NCBI GenBank assembly: GCA_951812805.1
Contig: CATOSZ010000001.1
Span: 124,001-188,000, forward strand
DNA: 64,000 bases
Source: an uncultured Alphaproteobacteria bacterium
Lineage (GTDB): Bacteria > Pseudomonadota > Alphaproteobacteria > GCA-2731375
Direction: 5' to 3'
The position numbers and the translations under genes are program-made. Positions 1-8,866 of this stretch are shown in pieces. Numbering within the stretch: the stretch's first letter is position 1; each line of letters starts with the position of its first letter. Under the pieces are notes generated by a model. That model saw only the letters and a list, made by a program, of their open reading frames with translations, did no database searches and was not told the origin of the DNA.

Positions 1-46
1 GTCGCCTGGAGCGGCTGAGCCGCGTCCCCACTTCCGGTTTGGTAGC

Positions 47-811
47 ATGTCGTACAGCGGTGTGTTGAAACGCGATCGGCGCCTGGTTCTGGGCGCGATG
101 GTGGCGCTCGCGGCGCTCGCCTGGGGTTACACGGTCTATCTCGGCCTGCAACAGACATCGATGGCCGACGCCATGGCGATGCCGGCCATGATGGCGTGGT
201 CGGCGGCGGACTTCGTCTTCATGTTGGTCATGTGGGCGGTGATGATGTTCGCGATGATGCTGCCCTCGGTCACGCCGACCGTGCTGATTTTCGACCGGGT
301 CCGCGGCAAGCGGGTCGAGGCCGGGCGTGCCCATGCCTCGACCGCCGCGTTCGTCTCCGGCTACCTGCTGGCCTGGGTCGGGTTTTCACTGCTCGCCACG
401 CTCGCCAACTGGGGTTTGCATTCCGGCGGTGCGATGACCTCGATGATGGGTAAGGTCGCGCCGCTCACCGGTGGTCTGCTCCTGATCGCCGCCGGGGTCT
501 TCCAGTGGACCCCGCTCAAGAACGCCTGCCTGGATCATTGCCGCTCGCCGATGAGCTTTCTCATGCATCATTGGCGCGAGGGCACCCGCGGCGCGGCTCT
601 CATGGGCCTCCATCACGGCGTCTACTGTCTTGGCTGTTGCTGGATGTTGATGGTCCTGCTGTTCGTGCTGGGCGTGATGAACCTGCCCTGGGTCGCCGTG
701 CTGACCATCGTGGTGCTGGCGGAGAAGACGTTGCCGCGCGGTCAGGTCATCTCCCGCGCCCTCGGCCTGGTGCTGATCGCCTGGGGCGCCTGGTTGCTCT
801 GGGTGAGTTGA
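47..811 (+). CDS. DUF2182-like integral membrane protein
   Basis: 254-aa ORF, multiple TM segments, MWAVMMFAMMLPS motif and CCWMLM region typical of this family. Confidence 0.75.
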   Translation: MSYSGVLKRDRRLVLGAMVALAALAWGYTVYLGLQQTSMADAMAMPAMMAWSAADFVFMLVMWAVMMFAMMLPSVTPTVLIFDRVRGKRVEAGRAHASTAAFVSGYLLAWVGFSLLATLANWGLHSGGAMTSMMGKVAPLTGGLLLIAAGVFQWTPLKNACLDHCRSPMSFLMHHWREGTRGAALMGLHHGVYCLGCCWMLMVLLFVLGVMNLPWVAVLTIVVLAEKTLPRGQVISRALGLVLIAWGAWLLWVS

Positions 812-824
812 CGCTCGATAAGGC

Positions 825-1058
825 TCAGCCGGGTGCGGCCTTGCGCAGGTGAAAGATCAGCACGCCGTCCTCCTCGGTATTTTCCAGCAGCGCATGGCCG
901 CTCGCCTCGGCAAAAGCGGCGAAGTCCTGCACCGCCCCCCGGTCCGTCACGCGGACGGCGAGGATCTCGCCCGGCGCCATGCCGGCGAGCGTCTTGCGCG
1001 CCTTCAGAACGGGCAGGGGACAGAGCAAGCCCTCCGCGTTCAGCGTCTGGTCGACCAT
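825..1058 (-). CDS. TusA-family sulfurtransferase
   Basis: MVDQTLNAEGLLCPLPVLKARKTL: CPxP motif of TusA/SirA; longer in-frame start at 1112 or 1196 possible. Confidence 0.85.
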   Translation of the reverse strand: MVDQTLNAEGLLCPLPVLKARKTLAGMAPGEILAVRVTDRGAVQDFAAFAEASGHALLENTEEDGVLIFHLRKAAPG

Positions 1059-1194
1059 TTTCGGGCTCTCTCCCTGATAACCAAGGCTCAATTGGCCGTG
1101 ATCGGGGGCCATCGTGACATCCTTTGGACTGGCGAGGGCGTCCTTCCATCCCCATACTCCAGGCCAAGTGTGCGGTAAGGGCGGACGGAATTCC

Positions 1195-1941
1195 ATGGCG
1201 GCTTTCGAGATTTCCTATGCGGGTGCCGCCGGTGCCGGGCTGCTGAGTTTCCTCTCGCCCTGCGTGCTGCCGTTGGTGCCGGCCTATCTCTGTTTCCTCG
1301 GCGGCGTCTCGCTGGAGGAATTGACCGCCGAGACAGACGATGGCCGCGCCTTGCGCAAACGCCGGGTGATTTGGGCCGCACTCGCCTTCGTGCTCGGCTT
1401 CTCCGTCGTCTTCATCTCCTTCGGCGCCACCGCGTCGGCGCTCAGCCAGCTGATCCTCGAATACAAGGACGTGCTCGGCCGCATCGCCGGTGTGCTGATC
1501 ATCCTGTTCGGCCTGCATTTCATGGGCCTCTTGCAGATCCGCCTGTTGAACCGTGAGGCCCGCGTCCATCTCGAGCGCAAGCCGGCCGGCCTGTTCGGCG
1601 CCTTCATCATCGGCCTCGCCTTCGCCTTCGGCTGGACGCCCTGCATCGGGCCGGTACTGGCGACGATCCTGGCGGTGGCGGCGCAAAGCGACTCGCTGTT
1701 CTACGGAACCTCCCTGTTGTCGGTCTACGCCGCGGGCCTCGGCGTTCCGTTTCTTATTGCGGCCCTGGCGGCGGGGCCGTTCCTGGCCTGGATGGCGAAA
1801 TTCCGCCGCCACATGCGCAAGGTCGAACTGGCTGTCGGCGGGCTCATGGTGCTCACCGGATTGCTGTTTATCTTCAACTACTTCGAGATCATTGGCTTCT
1901 ATCTGATCGAGACGTTTCCAAGCCTCGCCGAGATCGGTTGA
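1195..1941 (+). CDS. ccdA: CcdA-like cytochrome c biogenesis / thiol-disulfide transmembrane protein
   Basis: GAGLLSFLSPCVLPLVPAYL and FGWTPCIGPVLA motifs; ATG at 1195 preferred over upstream start. Confidence 0.85.
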   Translation: MAAFEISYAGAAGAGLLSFLSPCVLPLVPAYLCFLGGVSLEELTAETDDGRALRKRRVIWAALAFVLGFSVVFISFGATASALSQLILEYKDVLGRIAGVLIILFGLHFMGLLQIRLLNREARVHLERKPAGLFGAFIIGLAFAFGWTPCIGPVLATILAVAAQSDSLFYGTSLLSVYAAGLGVPFLIAALAAGPFLAWMAKFRRHMRKVELAVGGLMVLTGLLFIFNYFEIIGFYLIETFPSLAEIG

Positions 1942-2077
1942 CGGCATGATCCGGGAGAAACCGCATATGAGACAAAATATTTCGCGTTGCCGCGTTGGAC
2001 ATTTCTAATTTGCGATCTAAATACCCGGTCAGCGAGGTGGCCTGTCGCCGAGCCTCCGAAAGCAAGGGAATGATGAC

Positions 2078-2377
2078 GTGAGCGTAGACATAGATCTTAT
2101 CAGCCGTAACTCGCGGTCCGCGAGCATCCTGCTCAAGGCCATGAGCAACGAGCGTCGTTTGCTGATCCTCAGCCATCTGATCGAGGGCGAGAAGTCCGTC
2201 GGTCAGTTGGAAGACATGATCGGCATCAGCCAGTCGGCCCTCTCGCAGCATCTGGCGCGGCTGCGTCGCGACAACATTGTCGGCACGCGGCGCAAGGCGC
2301 AGAACATCTACTACCACCTGGTCAGCGACCGCGTTCCGACCATGATCGCGACCCTCGAGGGCATGTTCCGCAGCTAG
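2078..2377 (+). CDS. ArsR-family winged-helix transcriptional regulator
   Basis: 99 aa, LLKAMSNERRLLILSHL...SQSALSQHLARLRRDNIV; GTG start. Confidence 0.85.
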   Translation: MSVDIDLISRNSRSASILLKAMSNERRLLILSHLIEGEKSVGQLEDMIGISQSALSQHLARLRRDNIVGTRRKAQNIYYHLVSDRVPTMIATLEGMFRS

Positions 2378-2436
2378 CGGCTCCGGGGGGCGCCGGCGGC
2401 GCTCCGAGCGATATGCCTTTGAACTCCGAATGATGG

Positions 2437-2466
2437 CCGCGCGGCAACAGGTCCGTTGCCGCGCGG
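2437..2466. terminator. Strong hairpin, candidate terminator downstream of arsR-like gene
   Basis: Perfect 12-bp arms CCGCGCGGCAAC / GTTGCCGCGCGG, 6-nt loop; no long U tract. Confidence 0.45.
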
Positions 2467-2600
2467 TTCATGTCCGCGCTTATCTATTGACCGCGCGGTG
2501 ACAAGTGCTATTCATGCGCCCCGCCGCGTCCGGTCTCTGACGCGCTTGCCGGGGGCCACATCCGCCCCGAATTAGACGCCACCGCCGGACGGCGGCACGG

Positions 2601-3545
2601 GTGCGTTTGCCGGACCATGCCTTGATGCAGATCTATCTGCCGATCGCCGAGTTGTCGCTGAACGTCCTGCTTCTGCTCGCGATGGGCGGCGGGGTCGGCT
2701 TTCTGTCGGGCCTGTTCGGCGTCGGCGGCGGCTTTCTGATGACGCCGCTGCTGATCCTGAACGGGATCACGCCGGCGGTGGCGGTGGGGACGGAGGCGAA
2801 CCAGATCGTCGCCTCGTCCGTCTCCGGTGCGATCGCGCATTGGCGGCGCAAGAACGTCGACGTCAAGATGGGCTGCGTACTGCTGGTCGGCGGCCTGATC
2901 GGCTCCACCCTCGGCGTGCAGATTTTCAAGTTCCTGCGCGGCCTCGGCCAGATCGACCTGGCGATCTCGATCTCCTACGTCATCTTTCTCGGCATCATCG
3001 GCTCGCTGATGCTGGTCGAGAGCCTGCGCGCCATGCGCCGGCGCAAGCAGGTCGGCGGGCCGCGCCGCAAGCTGCACCAGCACAACTGGCTGCACGGCCT
3101 GCCCTTCAAGATGCGCTTTCGCCGCTCGAAGCTCTACATCAGCGCGTTGCTGCCGCTCGGCATCGGCGTTTTCGTCGGCGTGCTGGCGGCGATCATGGGT
3201 GTAGGCGGCGGCTTCATCATGGTGCCGGCGATGATCTATATCCTCGGCATGCCGACCGCCGTGGTGGTCGGCACGTCGTTGTTCCAGATCATCTTCGTGA
3301 CCGCCAACGTCACCTTCCTGCAGGCCTGGCAGAACCAGACGGTCGATATCGTGCTTTCGCTGATCCTGCTGATCGGCGGGGTCGTCGGTGCGCAGATCGG
3401 CACCCGGGCCAGCGCCGCGCTGCACGGCGAACAGCTGCGCAGCCTGCTGGCGGTGATGGTGCTGGCGGTCTGCGCGATCCTCGGCTACCGCCTGGTGGCG
3501 ACGCCGGCGGACCTTTTCACCCTCGTGCCGGTGACCGGCGGATGA
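2601..3545 (+). CDS. TauE/SafE-family sulfite/anion exporter
   Basis: GVGGGFLMTPLLI and GVGGGFIMVPAMIYILG duplicated motifs. Confidence 0.85.
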   Translation: MRLPDHALMQIYLPIAELSLNVLLLLAMGGGVGFLSGLFGVGGGFLMTPLLILNGITPAVAVGTEANQIVASSVSGAIAHWRRKNVDVKMGCVLLVGGLIGSTLGVQIFKFLRGLGQIDLAISISYVIFLGIIGSLMLVESLRAMRRRKQVGGPRRKLHQHNWLHGLPFKMRFRRSKLYISALLPLGIGVFVGVLAAIMGVGGGFIMVPAMIYILGMPTAVVVGTSLFQIIFVTANVTFLQAWQNQTVDIVLSLILLIGGVVGAQIGTRASAALHGEQLRSLLAVMVLAVCAILGYRLVATPADLFTLVPVTGG

Positions 3546-4297
3546 CGCGGGCCCGCGGACATATCCTGGGCCTGCTGGTCCTGCTGTTCGCCCTCTTTGG
3601 CAACGGGCCGGCGCGCGCGCAGGTCCTGGTCGCCGACCTCTCCAACCACCTGGTGCAGGTAACGACGGGTTTTTCCGGGACCGAATTGCTGCTGTTCGGC
3701 GCGGCGCAGGACGAGGGCGACGTGGTGATCGTGATCCGGGGGCCGGACGGGCCCGCGACGCTGCGGCGCAAGGCGCGTAGCGGCTTCGGCATCTGGATCA
3801 ACAGCGACGAGTTCACCTTCAACGGCGTGCCGAGCTTCTACAAGGTGGCCAGCAGCCGGCCGCTCGGCGAATTGAAGGCGGACAATGCGCTCGCCACCCA
3901 TCAAATCGGCCTCGCCAATCTGCAGGTCGAGGGGGCCGGGGCCCGGACTGCCGACACCGTCGAGGACTTCCGCGAGGCGCTGCTGCGCAACAAGGTCCGC
4001 CAGGAGCTGTTCGCCCCCGAGGCGGGCGAGGTCACGTTCCTCGGTGACAGCCTGTTCCGCACCCGGGTGTCGTTCCCCTCGAACGTGCCGACCGGGCGCT
4101 TCACCGTGACCGTGTTCCTGTTGCGCGCCGGCCAGGTGGTGAACGCGCAGACGATCCCGCTGATCGTCTCCAAGACCGGCATCGGCGCCGAGATCTACGA
4201 GTTCGCCCATCGCCGCTCCGCGCTCTACGGTATCGGCGCCATCCTCATCGCGCTGTTTGCGGGCTGGCTCGCCAGCGCGATCTTCCGCAAGGCCTGA
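3542..4297 (+). CDS. TIGR02186-like membrane-anchored protein
   Basis: Signal peptide, C-terminal TM, overlaps end of TauE gene by ATGA; the TauE/TIGR02186 pairing is a familiar arrangement. Confidence 0.7.
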   Translation: MTRARGHILGLLVLLFALFGNGPARAQVLVADLSNHLVQVTTGFSGTELLLFGAAQDEGDVVIVIRGPDGPATLRRKARSGFGIWINSDEFTFNGVPSFYKVASSRPLGELKADNALATHQIGLANLQVEGAGARTADTVEDFREALLRNKVRQELFAPEAGEVTFLGDSLFRTRVSFPSNVPTGRFTVTVFLLRAGQVVNAQTIPLIVSKTGIGAEIYEFAHRRSALYGIGAILIALFAGWLASAIFRKA

Positions 4298-4459
4298 CGG
4301 CCCACGACGCGGATTTCGCGGCGTCTATTCCGGGACGGAAAGCCTTCTTTCCGCCGTCGATACGACATACAATAAGATTAGTTTCTCGTACCCCATCGCG
4401 ATGCGGGTATTGAGTCGCGGAGGGAGAACGCCGCCTAGGCCCGGAGGAGAGGGAGAGAG

Positions 4460-5188
4460 ATGCTGTCTGCGCTGTTCGTCGAGCCCAATATTCCGTTCCT
4501 CGTCGCCATTGGCCTGATGTTCGCGATCGCCTTGCTGGAAGGCGCGGCGATGTTGCTGGGCGGCGGCCTGTCCCATTTCATCGACGCGATGCTGCCGGAC
4601 TCCCTATCCGGCGTGGATGTGGATCTCGACGTCGATGTGGACGTGGACGTGGACGTCGACGTCGATGTCGACGCGGGCCCGGTCGAGGCCGTCGGGAGCG
4701 GCCTGGCGCTGTCGGGTTTGCTCGGGTGGCTGAGCTTCGGCCGGGTGCCGGCGCTCATCCTGCTGATCATCCTGTTGACCAGTTTCGGTCTCGCCGGGCT
4801 TGCCGTGCAGGGCGTCGCCGCGACGCTGGTCGGCGGCGCCCTGCCGGCCTGGCTGGCCGCGTTGCCGGCTGCGGCGGCGGGCGTGCTGTCGATGCGCTAT
4901 CTCGGCCGGGCCTTCGCCTTCATCCTGCCGAAGGAAGAGACCGAGGCCGTGAGCCGTGAGAGCTTCATCGGCCGGCCGGCGCTGATCACTCTCGGCGAGG
5001 CCAGCGCCGGCACGCCGGCCCAGGCGCGCCTGCACGACGAATTCGGCCAGGCCCACTACGTGATGGTCGAGCCCGACGAGCCCGACGACCGTTTCGCCCA
5101 GGGCGAGGAGGTCATTCTCGTGCGCGCGGAGGGCAGTCGTTTCCACGTGATCCGCAATCACGAACTCTCGCGACTCAGTCGAGACTAA
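4460..5188 (+). CDS. YqiJ-like membrane protein with OB-fold-like C-terminus
   Basis: N-terminal TMs, C-terminal GRPALITLGEAS...GEEVILVRAEGSRFHVIRN; directly upstream of flotillin gene. Confidence 0.7.
   Translation: MLSALFVEPNIPFLVAIGLMFAIALLEGAAMLLGGGLSHFIDAMLPDSLSGVDVDLDVDVDVDVDVDVDVDAGPVEAVGSGLALSGLLGWLSFGRVPALILLIILLTSFGLAGLAVQGVAATLVGGALPAWLAALPAAAAGVLSMRYLGRAFAFILPKEETEAVSRESFIGRPALITLGEASAGTPAQARLHDEFGQAHYVMVEPDEPDDRFAQGEEVILVRAEGSRFHVIRNHELSRLSRD
4613..4672 (+). repeat. In-frame 6-bp microsatellite encoding (Val/Leu-Asp)10
   Basis: GTGGATGTGGATCTCGACGTCGATGTGGACGTGGAC... encodes VDVDLDVDVDVDVDVDVDVD. Confidence 0.9.
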
Positions 5189-5212
5189 GCCCGTCATAAG
5201 GAGGATAACGTC

Positions 5213-5371
5213 ATGGAAAATATCGATACCCTCGTCACGGTCGTGGTGGCCATTGTCGTCATCGTCGTCGCGCTGGTGGCGCTCGGTCTCATCCTCAAGC
5301 GGCTCTATCAGCGGGCGACGAAGGAAATCTCCTACGTGCGGACCGGCTTCGGCGGCCAAGGGTCATCATGA
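5213..5371 (+). pseudogene. N-terminal TM segment of YqiK-like flotillin, out of frame with the main ORF
   Basis: MENIDTLVTVVVAIVVIVVALVALGLILKRLYQRATKEISYVRTGFGGQGSS*; RBS AAGGAGG upstream; stop overlaps ATG of 5368 ORF. Confidence 0.75.
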
Positions 5372-6996
5372 ACGGTGGTGCCATCGTCCTGCCCGTCCTG
5401 CACGAGACCATTCCCGTCAACATGAACACGCTGAAGCTCGAGGTTCGCCGCGCCAACGACCAGGCGCTGATCACCAAGGACCGCATGCGGGTCGACGTGC
5501 TGGCGGAATTCTACGTCCGGGTCCAGCCGACCCAGGAATCGATCGCCAACGCGGCGCAGACGCTGGGCATCCGCACGATGGAACCCTCCGCCCTCAAGGA
5601 ACTGGTCGAAGGCAAGTTCGTCGACGCGCTGCGCGCGGTCGCGGCCGAAATGGCGATGGAGGACCTGCACGAACAGCGCGTCTCCTTCGTGCAGAAGGTG
5701 CAGGCGGCGGTGTCGGAGGACCTGCTGAAGAACGGCCTGGAACTGGAGAGCGTCTCGCTCACCGGCCTCGACCAGACCAATCGGGATTTCTTCAATCCGG
5801 ACAACGCCTTCGACGCGGAGGGCCTGACCAAGCTCACCCAGGAGATCGAGGAGCGGCGCAAGAAGCGCAACGACATCGAGCAGGAGACCGAGGTCCTCGT
5901 GCGCCGCAAGAACCTGGAGGCCGAGCAACAGAAGCTGGAGATCGAGCGCGACACCGAATACGCCAAGCTCGCGCAGGAGCGTGAGGTCGCAATTCGCAAG
6001 GCAGCGCAAATGGCGGAGGTCGCCGGCGAGGAGGCCGAGCGCATGAAGCAGGCGGAGACCGCCAAGATCGTCGCCGACCAGAGCGTCAAGCAGGCCGAGA
6101 TCACCTCGAGCCAGGCGGTGGAGCAGCAGCGCATCCAGATGGACCAGGAGATCCGCGAACGCGAGATCGTCAAGAGCCGCACGGTCGATACGGCGGAGGT
6201 CGACAAGCTGAAATCGGTCGAGCTGGCCGAGCAGGACCGCGCCATCGCCATCGCCGACAAGAGCCGGGAGCAGTCGAACGCCCAGGCCGAGGCGGACGCC
6301 GCCCGCGCGCTGGCGGTCCGGGCCGAGGAAGAGGTCGCCACGGTGCGCGAGGTGCAGACGGCGGAACGCCAGAAGCAAGTGCAGCTGGTGCAGGCGAGCC
6401 GCGAGGCCGAGCGCCAGGCGATCGCCATCACGGTGGCGGCGGAAGCGGACCGCACGGCGGCCGATGATCGGGCGGAGGCGGCGCGGCTGGAAGCGCGCGG
6501 CGAGGCCGACCGCACGCGCATCGGCGCCGAGGGCGATGCGCAGGCGACGCGCCTGCGGGCCGAGGCGGCCGAGGTCAGTTACGCCGCGGAGGCGGAGGGC
6601 CAGCGGGCGTTGAACGAGGCGGCCAACCTGTTGAACCGGGAACAGATCGCGCTTCGCCTGCGCCTGGCGCTGATCGAGGCCCTGCCGCGCATCATCGAGG
6701 AAAGCGCCAAGCCGATGGAGCGGATCGACGGCATCAAGATCCTCCAGGTCGCGGGCCTGGGCGGTGGCAATGGCAGTGGCGGCGGCAGCGCCGGCGACAA
6801 CGGCGCAGGCGCAGGCGAGGGCAGCCTCGCCGATCAGCTGGTCAACTCGGCACTCCGCTACCGGGCGCAGGCGCCGCTGCTCGACTCGCTGATGGCCGAC
6901 CTCGGCCTCGAGGCCGGCGACCTCAACGGCCTGACCCGCGGTTTGGTCAAGGCGGCGGGCGGCGGCGAGAACGAGGGCGGCGGCGAGGCCTCGTGA
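5368..6996 (+). CDS. Flotillin/SPFH-family protein (YqiK-like), body
   Basis: MNGGAIVLPVLHETIPVNMNTLKLEVRRANDQALITKDRMRVDV, long coiled-coil region. Confidence 0.85.
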   Translation: MNGGAIVLPVLHETIPVNMNTLKLEVRRANDQALITKDRMRVDVLAEFYVRVQPTQESIANAAQTLGIRTMEPSALKELVEGKFVDALRAVAAEMAMEDLHEQRVSFVQKVQAAVSEDLLKNGLELESVSLTGLDQTNRDFFNPDNAFDAEGLTKLTQEIEERRKKRNDIEQETEVLVRRKNLEAEQQKLEIERDTEYAKLAQEREVAIRKAAQMAEVAGEEAERMKQAETAKIVADQSVKQAEITSSQAVEQQRIQMDQEIREREIVKSRTVDTAEVDKLKSVELAEQDRAIAIADKSREQSNAQAEADAARALAVRAEEEVATVREVQTAERQKQVQLVQASREAERQAIAITVAAEADRTAADDRAEAARLEARGEADRTRIGAEGDAQATRLRAEAAEVSYAAEAEGQRALNEAANLLNREQIALRLRLALIEALPRIIEESAKPMERIDGIKILQVAGLGGGNGSGGGSAGDNGAGAGEGSLADQLVNSALRYRAQAPLLDSLMADLGLEAGDLNGLTRGLVKAAGGGENEGGGEAS

Positions 6997-7122
6997 TGGT
7001 TTCTTGAGGATTTCCCGCCTGTTCAATCCCCGGTGGCGTGGTTATCTCTAGCCACAGGGGGGCGAGCGGCGCGCCGTGGGGACACCCGGTGCGCCGATGG
7101 CCCAGGAGGGAGAAATCCAGCC

Positions 7123-7815
7123 ATGACGTTACGACGGATAACCACGGCCCTTGCCGGCGCGGGGGCGATGGCGCTGCTCGCGATGGGCGGCGCGGCCAAT
7201 GCCGAAACCTTTGAAATCAGCATCACCAATCTGACCAATGCCCAGATCTTCTCGCCACCGCTGGTGGCGGCACACCCGAGCGGGACTGCGGCCTTCTCCG
7301 CTGGCCAGTCCGCGAGTGCCGGTATCGAGGATATGGCCGAAAACGGTGCGACCGATACGCTCGCCGACGCATTGGAGGGCATCGGCGCCGATGTCGAGCA
7401 GAGCGGTGGCCCGGTCCTGCCGGGGGATACGGTCACCTTGACCCTGACGACCGGGGGCGGAAATCGCCTGATTTCGGCGGTCGGTATGCTGGTCGGCACC
7501 AACGACGCCTTCTTCGGCCTGGGCGCCGTGCGGCCGCGCGGCAAGTCCAACACCTATCGTGTCGTCGCCTATGATGCCGGCACCGAGGACAACGATGAAA
7601 TTTGCGCCCATATTCCCGGGCCGCCCTGTGCCGCGTCCGGCAATCTGAACCCGGACGGCGCGACGGATGAAGGAGGCAATCCGCTGCAGCTCGACGTCGT
7701 TCACGTCCATCGCGGTATCCAGAACGTCGGCGATGCCGCGTTCGATAGCGGGACCTACGATTGGCGCAATCCGGTGGCGCAGATCACCATCACGCGGGTG
7801 CCCGGCGACGGATAA
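7123..7815 (+). CDS. Secreted spondin_N-domain-like protein
   Basis: Signal peptide then FEISITNLTNAQIFSPPLVAAHPS...DTVTLTLTT. Confidence 0.7.
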   Translation: MTLRRITTALAGAGAMALLAMGGAANAETFEISITNLTNAQIFSPPLVAAHPSGTAAFSAGQSASAGIEDMAENGATDTLADALEGIGADVEQSGGPVLPGDTVTLTLTTGGGNRLISAVGMLVGTNDAFFGLGAVRPRGKSNTYRVVAYDAGTEDNDEICAHIPGPPCAASGNLNPDGATDEGGNPLQLDVVHVHRGIQNVGDAAFDSGTYDWRNPVAQITITRVPGDG

Positions 7816-8026
7816 GCTCACCTGAATATCGATAAGACGGTTCGGGGGTCCGGTTCGGGCCCCCGAATTCGTTCGGGTCGGGGTGTTGGTGACGACGGTC
7901 ACTGCGCTTGATCGATCGGCGCCCTATGCCTGGAAGCCTGGACATCGCCCGGCACCCATTTGGGGGATGCGTGAAGTGGTCGCCATCGCCACAATGGGGG
8001 TGACGACACGGAAAGGTGACTTTGCC

Positions 8027-8866
8027 ATGACGACCCAGCCCCTTCACCGACTGCGTACCCTGTTGCTGCACGCGACCTGCGCCCTGGCCGTGGCCGGCGC
8101 CGGCTATCTGACGACCCCGATGTCGAGCGGCTCGCCCTTCGATGTCACCAAGGCCGAAGCCAAAGGTGGAGGCGGTGGCGGAGGTGGCGGAGGCGGAGGC
8201 GGCGGCGGAGGTGGCGGCGGCGGAAATGGCGGTGGCGGCGGTAACGGAGGGGGCAGCGGCGGCGGCGGTAACGGAGGGGGCGGCGGCGGCAATGGCGGCG
8301 GTTCCGGCAATGGCGGTGGTAACGGCAACGGCAACGCCGGCGGCAACGGCAACGCCGGCGGCGCGTCGGCCGGTGCGGACCATGCCTCCAACGATGGTCA
8401 TGGCCATGGCAACGGTCACGGCAAGGGCAACGGGGCGGGCCACGACAAGGGGCATGGCCCCGAGGCCGGACAGCGCGGCAACGCTCACGGCCAGGACCGC
8501 TCCGAGGCGGCACGCAACAACCACGGCGCCGTGGCCAGTTCTCTCGGCAACTTGAACGCGGCGCATGCCTCGGTGAACGCCATGCAGAATGCCGCGCCGA
8601 ACTCCAATGTCGGCCAGATCGCGGCCTATGCGCTCTCCCTCGACGAGTTGTCGACCAACCTCGACGTTGAAGACGACCAGGCCCTGACCGCCCAGGAGAA
8701 GGAGACGCTCGCCGACATCCTGGGAGAGATCTCCAACAAGGCTGTCGACGGCGTGGTCGATATGGCCGTGGTCGACGCGGTCAACGACATTCTGGGTGAA
8801 AAGCCCGGCGAACTCGCCGCCGCGATCGCTGCCGCGGAAGAAGACGAAGACTCCGAGGACGACTAG
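8027..8866 (+). CDS. Secreted Gly-rich (G/GN/GH repeat) protein
   Basis: N-terminal signal-like segment then long poly-Gly / GNG / GHG tract, acidic C-terminus. Confidence 0.65.
   Translation: MTTQPLHRLRTLLLHATCALAVAGAGYLTTPMSSGSPFDVTKAEAKGGGGGGGGGGGGGGGGGGGGNGGGGGNGGGSGGGGNGGGGGGNGGGSGNGGGNGNGNAGGNGNAGGASAGADHASNDGHGHGNGHGKGNGAGHDKGHGPEAGQRGNAHGQDRSEAARNNHGAVASSLGNLNAAHASVNAMQNAAPNSNVGQIAAYALSLDELSTNLDVEDDQALTAQEKETLADILGEISNKAVDGVVDMAVVDAVNDILGEKPGELAAAIAAAEEDEDSEDD

Noticed and set aside
742-1947. 401-aa minus-strand ORF
   Set aside because: Antisense to CcdA and TusA regions; composition of a GC-rich shadow ORF with no domain signature
5332-7026. 564-aa minus-strand ORF
   Set aside because: Antisense shadow of the flotillin coiled-coil gene
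8104-8391. Proline-rich minus-strand ORF (poly-P)
   Set aside because: Frame shadow of the Gly-rich coding tract on the plus strand
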